From Agarophyton chilense (lineage: Eukaryota; Rhodophyta; Florideophyceae; Gracilariales; Gracilariaceae): DNA of 64,000 nucleotides. Positions 50,592-59,475 of this stretch are shown here, in pieces. The number at the start of each line of letters is the position of its first letter. Position 1 is the first letter of the stretch. The DNA is taken from assembly GCA_030374765.1 (NCBI GenBank), contig JARGXX010000117.1, positions 1 to 64,000 of the forward strand. Direction: 5' to 3'. The position numbers were made by a program, and so were the translations under genes. A model generated the notes under the pieces. That model worked only from the letters and a program-made list of their open reading frames with translations. It had not been told where the DNA came from and ran no database searches.

Positions 50592-51917
50592 ATGAAGCCA
50601 GAAGATGAAGACGTGGTGGTGGGAGAGCTCGATGTGTATTTGCGCTCGCCCGCGGAAAACACTGAGCTTCATCTTTTGCAATATCCGCTGCGTCACGCCC
50701 GCAGCAAAATGGGCTCCGAACGCCGAATCGCGCATGTGCAGTTGCGTCCACGACACGCGCGCCTACAACTCAAGCTGCAGCTGTACCCGCAGCTGGATGA
50801 CTTTACGCAAACCAAGTCCTTCAACGCGGACGCGGCAGTGGAAAAGCAAATCGGACAGCAGCAAACGCTCGTATCGCAACCTCATTTACAGCCGCCACAG
50901 TCCAACTACGTTGTCGGCTGTTACGTGCCAAACGCACCTTCTGGAGCTGCCTTCAATCTCGTTCCCCTTCGCGCCGTGCACCAATTGCGACCGACCTTTG
51001 GCCACATTGACGAGCATGACCGCAATCAGCTGCTAGCGCGCGCCGAAAGAAAAGGTTTGCTGTCGGGCGCGGCCGTCGATGCGCCGCTCGACGCCGCCCC
51101 GTTGCAATTAAGCTTTCGTAGAAGAGAAAGCGAGCGCGCCGCGGAGAGGCGCAGAAACTCGTATGCTACTCTCACGCAGAGGGAGCAAACGGACGACTGG
51201 TTGCCTTTGCAATTTGCCCCAGCGCACCGCGACGATGTGCAAGCCAAGAAGAACGCTCTCTTTGCATGTGCTGAACTGCTTGACGTCAAGGACACGGCCT
51301 TTGAGCTTACAACCAGCTACAGGGATTTGTATCAGCTGCACACGAGGCATTTACGGGCGGGCTTTGTGGCAAAGGCAAGCGTTGACAAAGACAAGCTGTC
51401 CGCAAAGCAGCTTCGGGCGTTGCCCACCGATTCGGCAGTTGCGTGTGCGGTGAAGCAGGCGCGAATCGTAAGATTGTCAGAGCTTCACGAGCTGGTGGGA
51501 ACTCACAGAGGTGGTGAGGAGCTTTTATCGTCACTTCGCAAGTGCGCGGTATGCATTCGTGGACTGTGGGTTTCTAAAAAGAGCAGTCGCGACGTTGGTA
51601 AAAAGAGCGCTGCGGAGCGGTATGAGGCGTGCCGCACAGTGATTCTGGACCTGTTTCGCAGCAACACGGTGGTGACAACGAGCAATGCAGTGCAAAGCTT
51701 GGGCGAACCGCTGCTGATCTCGTTCGCGGGGGTGCTGAGCGTGCTGCAAGAGGTGGGGGAAAGACAGAGCGGGGTTGGGTGGAAACTGAGGCTGGTTGCG
51801 GACGACAAGTTTGTGCAGCAGCATGAGGCGCTGTGCAAAATGTTTGACGAGGAGTGGGAGCGGGCGGTTGAAAGCGCGAGGGAGAAGTTGAGCAAGTGCA
51901 TCAGAAGGAAGCGGTAG
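50592..51917 (+). CDS. RNA polymerase III subunit RPC5 (POLR3E)
   Basis: 441-residue protein from the ATG at 50592 (MKPEDEDVVVGELDVYL). The opening VVVGELDVYLRSP ... ELHLLQYPLRH is the conserved start of the RPC5/Sin family (DPVVREIDVFLS ... LYLLQYP in animals). The following SKMGSERRIAHVQLRPRHARLQLKLQL and NYVVGCYV match the rest of the dimerisation domain that pairs with RPC4. The C-terminal half is helical and less conserved. RPC5 and RPC4 form a TFIIF-like pair on Pol III needed for initiation and termination. An in-frame upstream extension through the 15-bp repeat is possible but not needed. Its TAG stop directly abuts the stop codon of Rad9 on the other strand. Confidence 0.8.
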   Translation: MKPEDEDVVVGELDVYLRSPAENTELHLLQYPLRHARSKMGSERRIAHVQLRPRHARLQLKLQLYPQLDDFTQTKSFNADAAVEKQIGQQQTLVSQPHLQPPQSNYVVGCYVPNAPSGAAFNLVPLRAVHQLRPTFGHIDEHDRNQLLARAERKGLLSGAAVDAPLDAAPLQLSFRRRESERAAERRRNSYATLTQREQTDDWLPLQFAPAHRDDVQAKKNALFACAELLDVKDTAFELTTSYRDLYQLHTRHLRAGFVAKASVDKDKLSAKQLRALPTDSAVACAVKQARIVRLSELHELVGTHRGGEELLSSLRKCAVCIRGLWVSKKSSRDVGKKSAAERYEACRTVILDLFRSNTVVTTSNAVQSLGEPLLISFAGVLSVLQEVGERQSGVGWKLRLVADDKFVQQHEALCKMFDEEWERAVESAREKLSKCIRRKR

Positions 51918-53027
51918 CTAGGGCGGGGGGGTTGCATCCACGTATTCGTCGTGGAGGTCTTGGTCGTGATCGTGATCGTGATCGTGTTGTTCGAGGTCGT
52001 ATTGATGAGGAAGTTGGTGCTGGTGTTGGAGCGGGGCGTTCGTGAGCGCAGGGGCGGTGGGGTGCGGAACAGGGGGCGACACGTGGTCGGAGAGCATGTG
52101 GTGGTGGTGGGGTGGGTTGGACTGCGAGGCGGAGACATAGGGTGAGGAGGGAGAGTTGTGGGCGTGGGAGGGGGTTGAGGAGTGGTGGGAGTGGTGCTCT
52201 GCGGGCAAGTGCGGCGGGGCGGCATTGGGAGACTCTGGATGTCGGGTGGCAAAGACGAAACGGGCGTTGAAGGGAAGGTGTTGATGGTGTTCCCCGTGCA
52301 TGGTGAGCACCACGGGGTTGGGCGGGCAGGAGAAGGAGAGCGTGACGGAGGCGTCAAAGGGGTCGCAAAAGTCAAGCGCGGCGCGAAGCGGGCGACACGG
52401 AATAGTGAGAGGAGCGCAATCGGAGTGGGTCGGCGGGCGGTAGTGGTCCAACTCGGCGGCAGGCAAGCTCATGTGGGTGCGCAAGATGAGGTGCGCCGGG
52501 TCATGGTGCACGAAGGACGAGAACAGCAGGGCGTCGACAGCGGGCTGCAACGTGATCTCGTCGAGACGCGCGTGAAAATTATGCAACACATGCAACAACA
52601 AACGCGGCGCACAGCGCGCAACAGCAAGAGGCGGCGACGACGATAACGACACGGCACGCACGCGAACATGGTCGCGTAGTGGCACACAAAACGACTTGCG
52701 CACTCCCGAACGAGCGCGCAACTCAACGCGCAACGTGCTGCTGTCGGTGGCGCGCAATCGCATCGAACAGAGCGTGGCTGGTGCGCGAAGCGCTGGTAGA
52801 AAGGCGCGCGTGCACACGATGAGCGACGGTGACGACGGCGCGGGTGACACGGGCGGCGCACTTTGTAGCTGCAGCGTGGCGTGTACTGTTTGAGAGGCGC
52901 TTAGCGCGCGTAGCTGCAGCCCGATGGGCGTGGCCGCCAGCTGCGCCACATCCGAGAGCTTGGCCGCCGTGTGCGCCATGCGCGACAGCGCGCGAACGCT
53001 CGCGCCGTCGCTCAGCTCCACGTCCAT
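51918..53027 (-). CDS. Rad9-like 9-1-1 checkpoint clamp subunit
   Basis: 369 residues from the ATG at 53027 (MDVELSDGASVRALSRM); the frame continues upstream only to a GTG. Residues 1-240 fit the PCNA-like Rad9 domain: an opening helix with VRALSRMAHTAAKLSDVAQL then GLQLRALSASQTVHATLQL (compare Rad9 ...LSLRTVNSSRSAYACFLF), RSGVRKSFCVPLRD (FGVRKTHNLSFQD in Rad9), DEITLQPAVDALLFSSF and later FDASVTLSFSCP. With Hus1 and Rad1 it forms the ring loaded at DNA damage to activate ATR signalling. The C-terminal 120 residues are a disordered His/Pro/Asp tail (HDHDHDHDQD), in the place where Rad9 carries its phosphorylated tail. It is head-to-head with CYP97. Confidence 0.75.
   Translation of the reverse strand: MDVELSDGASVRALSRMAHTAAKLSDVAQLAATPIGLQLRALSASQTVHATLQLQSAPPVSPAPSSPSLIVCTRAFLPALRAPATLCSMRLRATDSSTLRVELRARSGVRKSFCVPLRDHVRVRAVSLSSSPPLAVARCAPRLLLHVLHNFHARLDEITLQPAVDALLFSSFVHHDPAHLILRTHMSLPAAELDHYRPPTHSDCAPLTIPCRPLRAALDFCDPFDASVTLSFSCPPNPVVLTMHGEHHQHLPFNARFVFATRHPESPNAAPPHLPAEHHSHHSSTPSHAHNSPSSPYVSASQSNPPHHHHMLSDHVSPPVPHPTAPALTNAPLQHQHQLPHQYDLEQHDHDHDHDQDLHDEYVDATPPP
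51964..51986. repeat. GATCGT hexamer repeat in the Rad9 tail
   Basis: About four tandem GATCGT units, encoding alternating His-Asp in the C-terminal tail of the Rad9-like protein. A short, simple slippage repeat. Confidence 0.8.
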
Positions 53028-53426
53028 AGCGCCGCGCCGCCACTCCGCCGGCTCCCTTCGAAGGAAGAACCACGCTACGCGCCCACTTGCACACCAACTC
53101 TTGAGCGCGCGCTCACGTACCACAGCGTGTCCACGTATTACACTGAGTACTCCACGTGAAACAGCGTGCACAACGTGTCACCGTGCAGAATGAATGCACC
53201 AGACGCGCCCACAATTAATGTTGAGCACGCGCACGTCGCGCGTCAGGGTGCAGCCAGACGCTCGCGCCACGCATCTCGCGCGTGCACGTCGCGATCTCTT
53301 GCTGTGCGTGCCGCCGCCCCTCTGCCGCCCTCAGTGCGTGCGCCTTTTCAGCGCTGTTCTTCTCCACCGCTGCGCCATCCCACTCCCCCCCCGTGCTGCT
53401 GCTTCTGTTCCCTACTCCCCCCTCCC
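53028..53426. promoter_or_regulatory. Divergent promoter region, Rad9 / CYP97
   Basis: About 400 GC-rich bases between two head-to-head genes. Open frames from both genes read upstream into it, but only from non-ATG codons or implausible Met residues. I treat it as a shared promoter. Confidence 0.4.
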
Positions 53427-55205
53427 ATGGCTGCGTTCGTGCCCGCCGCGCCGCCGCGCCAGCTGCACCGGCGTTCGCGCGGCTGTCGTCGTCGTCGACC
53501 TCGCGTGGGCATCGCTCTTGCCGACCGGTCCTCACGTCGCTCGCCGGAACAACAAAAACAACAGAGGCTACAGCAATCGTTGCAGCCACCGCCGCCGCTG
53601 TCCTTGCGCGACACCGTCGATGTCTGGCTTGACAACATTCTCCAGACATATGGCGATCGTCCCACCATCAACCGCGCCCCCGCCGCCGAGGGCGACACTT
53701 CCTATCTCACCGGCGGCGAGCCCTTTTTCATCGCCCTGCACCGCTGCTTTCTCAAGTACGGATCTATCTACAAGCTCTGTTTCGGGCCCAAGATCTTCTA
53801 CGTCGTACAGGACCCCATCATTGCGCGTAGCATCCTAAAGGAAAATAGCATTTTGTACGATAAGGGTGTGTTGGCCGAAGTTTTGGACGAAATCATGGGC
53901 AAGGGACTTATTCCAGCTGATTATACCACCTGGAAGATCCGCCGTCGCGCCATTGTGCCAGCCTTTCATTCCATGTGGCTCAAGCACATGACCAACATGT
54001 TTGCCGCATGCACCCAAACCCTGTGCGATAAGCTCCTAGCAATTGACGGAACACACCCGCTTGATATGGAGACCGAGTACAGCAGTCTAGCCCTCGACAT
54101 CATTGGCAAGGCCGTCTTCAATTTTGACTTCAACAGCATCATGTCCGAAAGCCCCATCATCAAGGCCGTGTACCGAACCCTCAAGGAAACCGAGCACCGC
54201 AGCATGAGCCTCATTCCGTATTGGAAAATCCCCGGCGCAAAGCTCCTAGTACCGCGTCTGCGCGCCTTCTACGCCGATATGAAGCTCGTCAATGATACAC
54301 TCAATACCCTCATTCTCAGCGCCAAGCGCTCGGCCACTGCCCACGACCTCACTGAGCTTGAAAACCGTGACTACGAGAATGTGTCGGACCCCTCGTTGCT
54401 GCGCTTTCTTGTCGAGCTCCGCGGCGAACAAACTACCAATCAACAGCTCAGAGATGATTTGATGACCCTCCTCATCGCTGGCCACGAAACAACCGCCGCC
54501 GTCCTCACTTGGACCACCGTTGAAATGGCCAACAACCCCGCAATCGTACAACGAGCTCGCGAAGAAATTGACGCCGTGCTTGGCGACAATCACCCCACCT
54601 ACGAACATGTGCAGCGCTTACCATTCCTACGCCGCATTGTTGCCGAAAGCCTGCGCCTGTACCCTGCTCCGCCCATACTCATCCGCCGACTTCTTGCCGA
54701 TACTACCCTACCAAAGGGCGCAGCCGTGGAGGAGACCCCGCTCACGCGCGGTACTGACGTTTTTATTAACGTGTATTCGCTGCATCGATCGCCCGACCTC
54801 TGGGATGAGCCCGATAAGTTTGACCCGGACCGCTGGCTCAGACCGAAGCAAAACCCTGGTGTCGTCGGCTGGCAGGGCTACAACCCAGCCCAGGGCCTGG
54901 AAGATGGCAGTCCGCTGTACCCCACCGAGCTTCATTCCGACTTTGCCTTCATTCCGTTTGGAGGTGGCAGCCGCAAGTGCGTCGGTGATCATTTTGCGAT
55001 TCTCGAATCGGTTGTCGCGCTTGCAATGATCATTCGTCGTTTTGATTTCGAGTTCGCCAACTCGCCCGAAGACGTGCAAATGACCACTGGTGCCACCATT
55101 CATACCAAGAATGGGCTTAATATGAGACTGTACAAGAGGGAAGTGCAAGGCGCGAATTTGCGCACAAAAGCAGGGAAGGCAGGCGTCCAAATTTCTGCCA
55201 TGTAA
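53427..55205 (+). CDS. CYP97-type cytochrome P450 (carotenoid hydroxylase)
   Basis: 592-residue plastid P450. I start it at MAAFVPAAPPRQLHRR (53427), a transit peptide with the early Phe typical of red algae and glaucophytes. Diagnostic motifs: I-helix AGHETT (351-356), ExxR at 407 (ESLRLYPAPPILIRR), the PERF-like DPDRW, and the haem loop FIPFGGGSRKCVG with Cys518. The YGSIYKLCFGPKIFYVVQDP and GKGLIPADYTTWKIRRRAI segments are those of CYP97, the family that hydroxylates carotene rings to make lutein and zeaxanthin precursors. It should act at the plastid membranes using ferredoxin or another reductase. The subclass (97A, 97B or 97C) cannot be settled without a tree. It is convergent with the RUS gene, 208 bases apart. 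Confidence 0.92.
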   Translation: MAAFVPAAPPRQLHRRSRGCRRRRPRVGIALADRSSRRSPEQQKQQRLQQSLQPPPPLSLRDTVDVWLDNILQTYGDRPTINRAPAAEGDTSYLTGGEPFFIALHRCFLKYGSIYKLCFGPKIFYVVQDPIIARSILKENSILYDKGVLAEVLDEIMGKGLIPADYTTWKIRRRAIVPAFHSMWLKHMTNMFAACTQTLCDKLLAIDGTHPLDMETEYSSLALDIIGKAVFNFDFNSIMSESPIIKAVYRTLKETEHRSMSLIPYWKIPGAKLLVPRLRAFYADMKLVNDTLNTLILSAKRSATAHDLTELENRDYENVSDPSLLRFLVELRGEQTTNQQLRDDLMTLLIAGHETTAAVLTWTTVEMANNPAIVQRAREEIDAVLGDNHPTYEHVQRLPFLRRIVAESLRLYPAPPILIRRLLADTTLPKGAAVEETPLTRGTDVFINVYSLHRSPDLWDEPDKFDPDRWLRPKQNPGVVGWQGYNPAQGLEDGSPLYPTELHSDFAFIPFGGGSRKCVGDHFAILESVVALAMIIRRFDFEFANSPEDVQMTTGATIHTKNGLNMRLYKREVQGANLRTKAGKAGVQISAM

Positions 55206-55413
55206 CTCGCACCTCTCGTAGCTTATCTGATGTAATCAAGTTTTACACGATCCATTCCATGTACGCGACAGCTACTGCAGCACCGTTGCAAGTAAAACCC
55301 TGTATCTTCGAATGGTACATTATATTAACAGTACTCTGTCCTTACGCCGCTTCCGCTATCTCTACACACACTGTTAACCAAGGCAGCAGCAGCATGTACG
55401 CCAAGAATACGCG

Positions 55414-57666
55414 CTATTTGTGTCGCCAGTAGCCTCTCCTTTTTAGCGTGCTGAACAACAGATTATCCGTGTTCCACCCTGCTTCCTCGGCGCTGTGCAT
55501 GAACGATGGAAAGACGCGCCTGGCAGTCTTCCTTGCGTTTCTGAGGATCGACTCCTTATCCTCCAAAGTGAGCGATGGCTTCTTGCCATTTTTCTTCTCC
55601 ACCGCCTGATGCACGTATTCGGCCATGAGCATCGCGCGCAAAACATCCTCATTAGAAGCGTTCTTGCGCAGCACAAGGCGACAAGCGCCATTATCCGAAG
55701 CGTGTGGCAGCGTGACCATGAAATGCTCGCGTCGGAACACAGTCAAAAGCAACTGTAGCTCGTCCGGATTATTGGCCGCCTTTGCAATGCTCGACAAGCG
55801 CACGCGGCTCTTGTACTTTTCCTTGAGAAAGATCCGTTCCTTGGGCGACACTTGTGGGGGTGAAAGACACTCTCCCTTGCGCACGTAGTGGTTGAGCACG
55901 ATGCTGGATCGTTCGGCATTCAGAGTGCGGAACACAACCTGGCGCAGCTCCATGTAGATTCCAAAGATATCCATGACTGTGAGGATAGCATAAGTGCCAA
56001 GGATTTGCGCTTTGGTCGACACCACTTTGCTGAGGTGGATGCCGGCGCCCATTCCAATGAGGTCGGCCACAACGATCTGGGCCTCTCCCTTTGCCGTGAT
56101 GTTGGCAATGTTCTGCGAGCGCTCGCCAAAGCTGCGATACATGGCATTGCGCGTGGCTGATGCGGTGAGCATGGAGACCTGCTTCATGGTGTTGGCAGCA
56201 GTGGCAAACAGGAGGAAGGACGCAGGGAAAATCTGAGTGACAATCTCCAAGCCGCTGCCAAACACGTACAGGAGGGCGGAACGAAAGCGCCAGCGTTTGG
56301 GGTCGACATCAAAGTCCTTTCCCATGCTGCCGGCCCAAACCATTTTTCCGACACGGCCTAGCCCGTCTTTCAATACCCACGAGATGACGGCGGCTTGTCC
56401 AATTCTACCGGAGCGGATGCCGAGCGCAAACAGCAAGGACGAGGTGCCGAAAACGCCGACAGTGGCGCTGAAACAGCGTTGAGCAAAGCGCCAGGCGCTG
56501 AAGGAGTAATAATCCGGAGTGACGTCGTCCGGGAAAAAGGCGCGGTGAAAGAAGTTGCGACGGCGGCGCATAAACTCGCGCAGACGCTGTTCCGGAAGCA
56601 TTTGACGTTCGGTTTGTTGATGTTCCCATTCTTTAAGCACGAAGCTTTGAGTGGCTTCATCCCATTCGACGCCGCGGCGATCACCGCCGTTGACATCGTA
56701 GGCGGCGATGGCGGAGGACGCAAGGGCAGGCGAGGGGCGAAGAAGGGCGAAGAAGGCGGAGAGCGCAGTGGAGATCCGGTGATGCCACGAATTGGTGCAG
56801 AGCCTGGGAATGGGGGCACGAACGAGACGGAATTGAGTGCGGAGGCGCAATTCGGACAAGGTTCCGATGCGAAGGTGGGGACGGAAGCGGGCCAGCAGGG
56901 AGGGAAGAGAGATGTTAGAGCGACGACGCAGCACTTGGGTTAGAGAGCGTCGCGCCAGCGTCTCGCCGGCAGGCGCGAGTGCAAGCGCGGGCAAAAGGGG
57001 CAGATCAGAGGGGATGGAGGCGGCGGCGGGCGGCGGCGGCGGCCACGCGCTCGGCGACTCACTCAAGCGACGCGGCGGCGGCAACGTCGTCAAGACGAGG
57101 CCTGCAGCACTTTCCACGCGCCGCGCTTGCGAGCCGCATGCCATGGTGTACAAAGTGGAGGCGCGCAACGAGCGAGCCACGGCGACAGCGGCGGCACGCT
57201 GGTCGACGGCGACGCGCACCAACAGCGGACGCTGCGCGGCGCGCAACAGGCGCGCCAACTCCGCGACGGCGGACGCCACCAGCGGCGACAGCGGTGCCGC
57301 GGGTAGCGTGACCAACGCCAGCAGGAAGCCGCCGGCGGCCGCGGCCGCTGTCGCCGCCGGGTTGTCTGACAGGCGGAGCTGCCCGTAGCGCAGCCACAGC
57401 ACGCCGCATGGCACCCGCGTGGTCGGCAATGGCCAATGCATGCGCGTTGGGAGCGCTGCGGCGCGGGACGGCGCCCACGTCGATGACGACGCCTTCGTCT
57501 GCGTCGTCTGTCCACCACCGCGTTGTGCACTCAAGCGGCCGTGCGCTGCCGTGGCCGCCGGCGCTGCGCGAGCCAGCGCCGGCGACGGCGACGGCGACGG
57601 CGCGAACGCCGCGTGTGAGCAATTGGCGCGATCCGGCCGTGATGGCGACGGCGGCGAGTGTCGCAT
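55414..57666 (-). CDS. DUF647 / ROOT UVB SENSITIVE family protein
   Basis: 751 codons from the ATG at 57666 (MRHSPPSPS). Later in-frame ATGs (MHWPLP, MACGSQ) are alternatives, because the first 150 residues are Ala/Pro-rich. The DUF647 core (about residues 290-540) is complete: FFPDDVTPDYYSFSAWRF, AAVISWVLKDGLGRVGKMVW, KRWRFRSALLYVFGSGLEIV, ATRNAMYRSFGE (with NIANITAKGEAQ), then LNAERSSIVLNHYV, which is the RUS consensus NVERSSILLTHF. RUS proteins occur in plants, algae and animals; plant RUS1/RUS2 act in UV-B sensing and auxin movement, and some members are plastidic. No reaction is known. It has hydrophobic segments consistent with a membrane protein and is head-to-head with the HEAT protein gene. 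Confidence 0.88.
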   Translation of the reverse strand: MRHSPPSPSRPDRANCSHAAFAPSPSPSPALARAAPAATAAHGRLSAQRGGGQTTQTKASSSTWAPSRAAALPTRMHWPLPTTRVPCGVLWLRYGQLRLSDNPAATAAAAAGGFLLALVTLPAAPLSPLVASAVAELARLLRAAQRPLLVRVAVDQRAAAVAVARSLRASTLYTMACGSQARRVESAAGLVLTTLPPPRRLSESPSAWPPPPPAAASIPSDLPLLPALALAPAGETLARRSLTQVLRRRSNISLPSLLARFRPHLRIGTLSELRLRTQFRLVRAPIPRLCTNSWHHRISTALSAFFALLRPSPALASSAIAAYDVNGGDRRGVEWDEATQSFVLKEWEHQQTERQMLPEQRLREFMRRRRNFFHRAFFPDDVTPDYYSFSAWRFAQRCFSATVGVFGTSSLLFALGIRSGRIGQAAVISWVLKDGLGRVGKMVWAGSMGKDFDVDPKRWRFRSALLYVFGSGLEIVTQIFPASFLLFATAANTMKQVSMLTASATRNAMYRSFGERSQNIANITAKGEAQIVVADLIGMGAGIHLSKVVSTKAQILGTYAILTVMDIFGIYMELRQVVFRTLNAERSSIVLNHYVRKGECLSPPQVSPKERIFLKEKYKSRVRLSSIAKAANNPDELQLLLTVFRREHFMVTLPHASDNGACRLVLRKNASNEDVLRAMLMAEYVHQAVEKKNGKKPSLTLEDKESILRNARKTARRVFPSFMHSAEEAGWNTDNLLFSTLKRRGYWRHK

Positions 57667-57891
57667 GGCGGTGGCGCGGACGGCGTCGTCCAACACGACG
57701 GGGCGGGTGTGCGCCCGAGGGAGCGCGCGGCGGGCGCGTGCAATGCGAAGCGGCGCCTTTTGGCGTGCTGCGCGGTGAGATCTCGCGTGTGCTTGCGCTC
57801 CTCCGCCAGTGGCGTTTCGGTTGAAAACGCGCCACCTCCCTCCGCGCTCCCCCTTCTCCCCTCTTCCCCGCGCCCCTCCCTCCCCGTCAGC
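57667..57891. promoter_or_regulatory. Divergent promoter region, RUS / HEAT protein
   Basis: Only 225 bases between two start codons. It is very GC-rich at the RUS side and a C/T-rich tract at the HEAT side (57830-57890). Both genes likely share it. Confidence 0.45.
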
Positions 57892-59475
57892 ATGGCGCCC
57901 GCGTCGTTCGTGCTGCCGCCGGCAGCGCGCGCGCCCACTCGCGCCCCGCGCAGCGCTGCCCACGCGCGTCACCGTCGCCGCCAACGCCGCCCCTCTGCCG
58001 CCGCCACCACCTGCGCGCTCGCAAACGATGCCGCCTCTCGTCGCCCACGCCCCGCCCCCTCCACGGAAGATGTGTTCGCCGTAGACGCCGGCCGAGATCT
58101 CTTCTTCAACGCCATGGACGAGCACACCGCCGTGACGCTGCTGGATGCAGATCTTGGCTCTCTCCCCGAGCCCGAAGATCGCTTCATTGCCGCCGAGCGA
58201 CTCAAGTTTTTTCCGAGCGCGCGCTCCGCGCGTGCCATCATTTGCTTTGTGCGTCGCTTTGATGTGCACGCGCTGCAATCTTACATCGCGGAGGACCGCG
58301 TCTCGCGGAGGAAGGCTGTCGAGTCGCTTGCGCGCCACAAAGGCGCCCATTTTCGCCAGGAGGTGGTCGAGTTGCTCTTGTCGTGTCTCAACGACCCTGA
58401 CCCTTACATGGCTGAGGTTGCCATGTGGGGCTTGGCTGAGCTCGGAGTCAACGATCATCGCGCCATGCAATCCGTCACAGACGTGCTTTCCTCCGACACC
58501 TCCTCCGCCAAGCGCGTCGCCATTCACACCCTGTTGCGCGCCCGATTTCAACCAGCACTTCCTGTTCTCCGTCGGTTTGTGGATCACCAAGATTTACCAA
58601 CTGCCAGTGCCGCCCGAGCTGCCTGTGCTGTTTTGCAGTCCGACCCACGCGCCATGCAACCAGTGCTCCAGCTCTTGAAGAGCTCGCAGCTTAATGTTCG
58701 TCGCTCGGCCATTGAGGATATTACCTTGTCCCGCTATGTACCCGCTTTGCCTGCCATTTGCGTTTGCCCTAACTCGCTTGTGTTGCGCGCTCGCACCGTG
58801 AGGCTGCTGCTTCAACACCAGTTGCAGCCCGACGGAGAAAGTGCTGAACAGCAGCTGCTGTTGGATGAGCGCACCGCTCGTCTACTCGACCATCTAATTT
58901 GGGACAATCCCATGCAACTTGATATGCTCGGTAAGACCAAAGATACAAAAAGAGCCCGTGCTCCAGACCGCAACATTCGTCAGCTCTACAAGAACGATGC
59001 ACTAGAAGCATATTTAGCCTGTCGCACGCTCATGGAAGACTTTCGCAACTCTGAAAACGACCAAATCGGAGCGGCCATCCTCAAGTCGTACAATGACCTC
59101 GGCTATTTTGATTACTTTGGAGCTTATCATGTGTACAAGACTTTGGGTTGGTTGAAGTATGCACCGGCTTACTCAATGTTGCTCGAAAACGCTGCCACTT
59201 TGCCGCCACGTTTCTTCAATCACCAGGCTGGTGCTGTAACGGCGCTCGCAGAGCTTGGCAACCCAGATGCCATCGACACCATTGCTGACATCGCCGAAAA
59301 GACTGACATTTGGGAACTCAAGTACGCATGCCTCATAGCCTCTGAGCGGTTGGGCGACTCCGGCAAACTGCGAGAGGCGTTCAAGAATGAAGGAGACTGG
59401 CTTATCCGAGCACGCGCTGTGTGCGATCTGGACTTCAAGCACCTTGACTCCGCAATGGAGGGTGGAGAGTCATAG
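57892..59475 (+). CDS. Plastid HEAT-repeat protein, PBS-lyase-like
   Basis: 528 residues, started at MAPASFVLPPAARAPTR (57892), a transit peptide with an early Phe. Residues about 100-290 hold a run of roughly 30-residue alpha-alpha repeats of the phycobilisome-lyase HEAT type (SYIAEDRVSRRKAVESLARH, LNDPDPYMAEVAMWGLAELG, LKSSQLNVRRSAIEDITLS). Two more repeats lie near the C-terminus (NHQAGAVTALAELGNPDAI, WELKYACLIASERLGD). The family includes the CpcE/CpcF lyases, NblB and IaiH-type proteins that attach or remove bilins or assist other enzymes. This single long protein is not a plain CpcE. A role in phycobilisome or pigment-protein assembly is an inference that suits a red alga. Confidence 0.7.
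   Translation: MAPASFVLPPAARAPTRAPRSAAHARHRRRQRRPSAAATTCALANDAASRRPRPAPSTEDVFAVDAGRDLFFNAMDEHTAVTLLDADLGSLPEPEDRFIAAERLKFFPSARSARAIICFVRRFDVHALQSYIAEDRVSRRKAVESLARHKGAHFRQEVVELLLSCLNDPDPYMAEVAMWGLAELGVNDHRAMQSVTDVLSSDTSSAKRVAIHTLLRARFQPALPVLRRFVDHQDLPTASAARAACAVLQSDPRAMQPVLQLLKSSQLNVRRSAIEDITLSRYVPALPAICVCPNSLVLRARTVRLLLQHQLQPDGESAEQQLLLDERTARLLDHLIWDNPMQLDMLGKTKDTKRARAPDRNIRQLYKNDALEAYLACRTLMEDFRNSENDQIGAAILKSYNDLGYFDYFGAYHVYKTLGWLKYAPAYSMLLENAATLPPRFFNHQAGAVTALAELGNPDAIDTIADIAEKTDIWELKYACLIASERLGDSGKLREAFKNEGDWLIRARAVCDLDFKHLDSAMEGGES

Noticed and set aside
51503-52375. Thr/Pro-rich 290-codon frame on the minus strand
   Set aside because: It is a frame shadow of the Rad9-like gene's disordered tail and the end of RPC5. 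Repetitive Thr/Ser/Pro content only.
57667-58590. Upstream extension of the RUS frame across the HEAT gene
   Set aside because: The frame stays open only because the DNA is GC-rich. It is antisense to the HEAT protein's coding start, and no ATG there gives a plausible protein.
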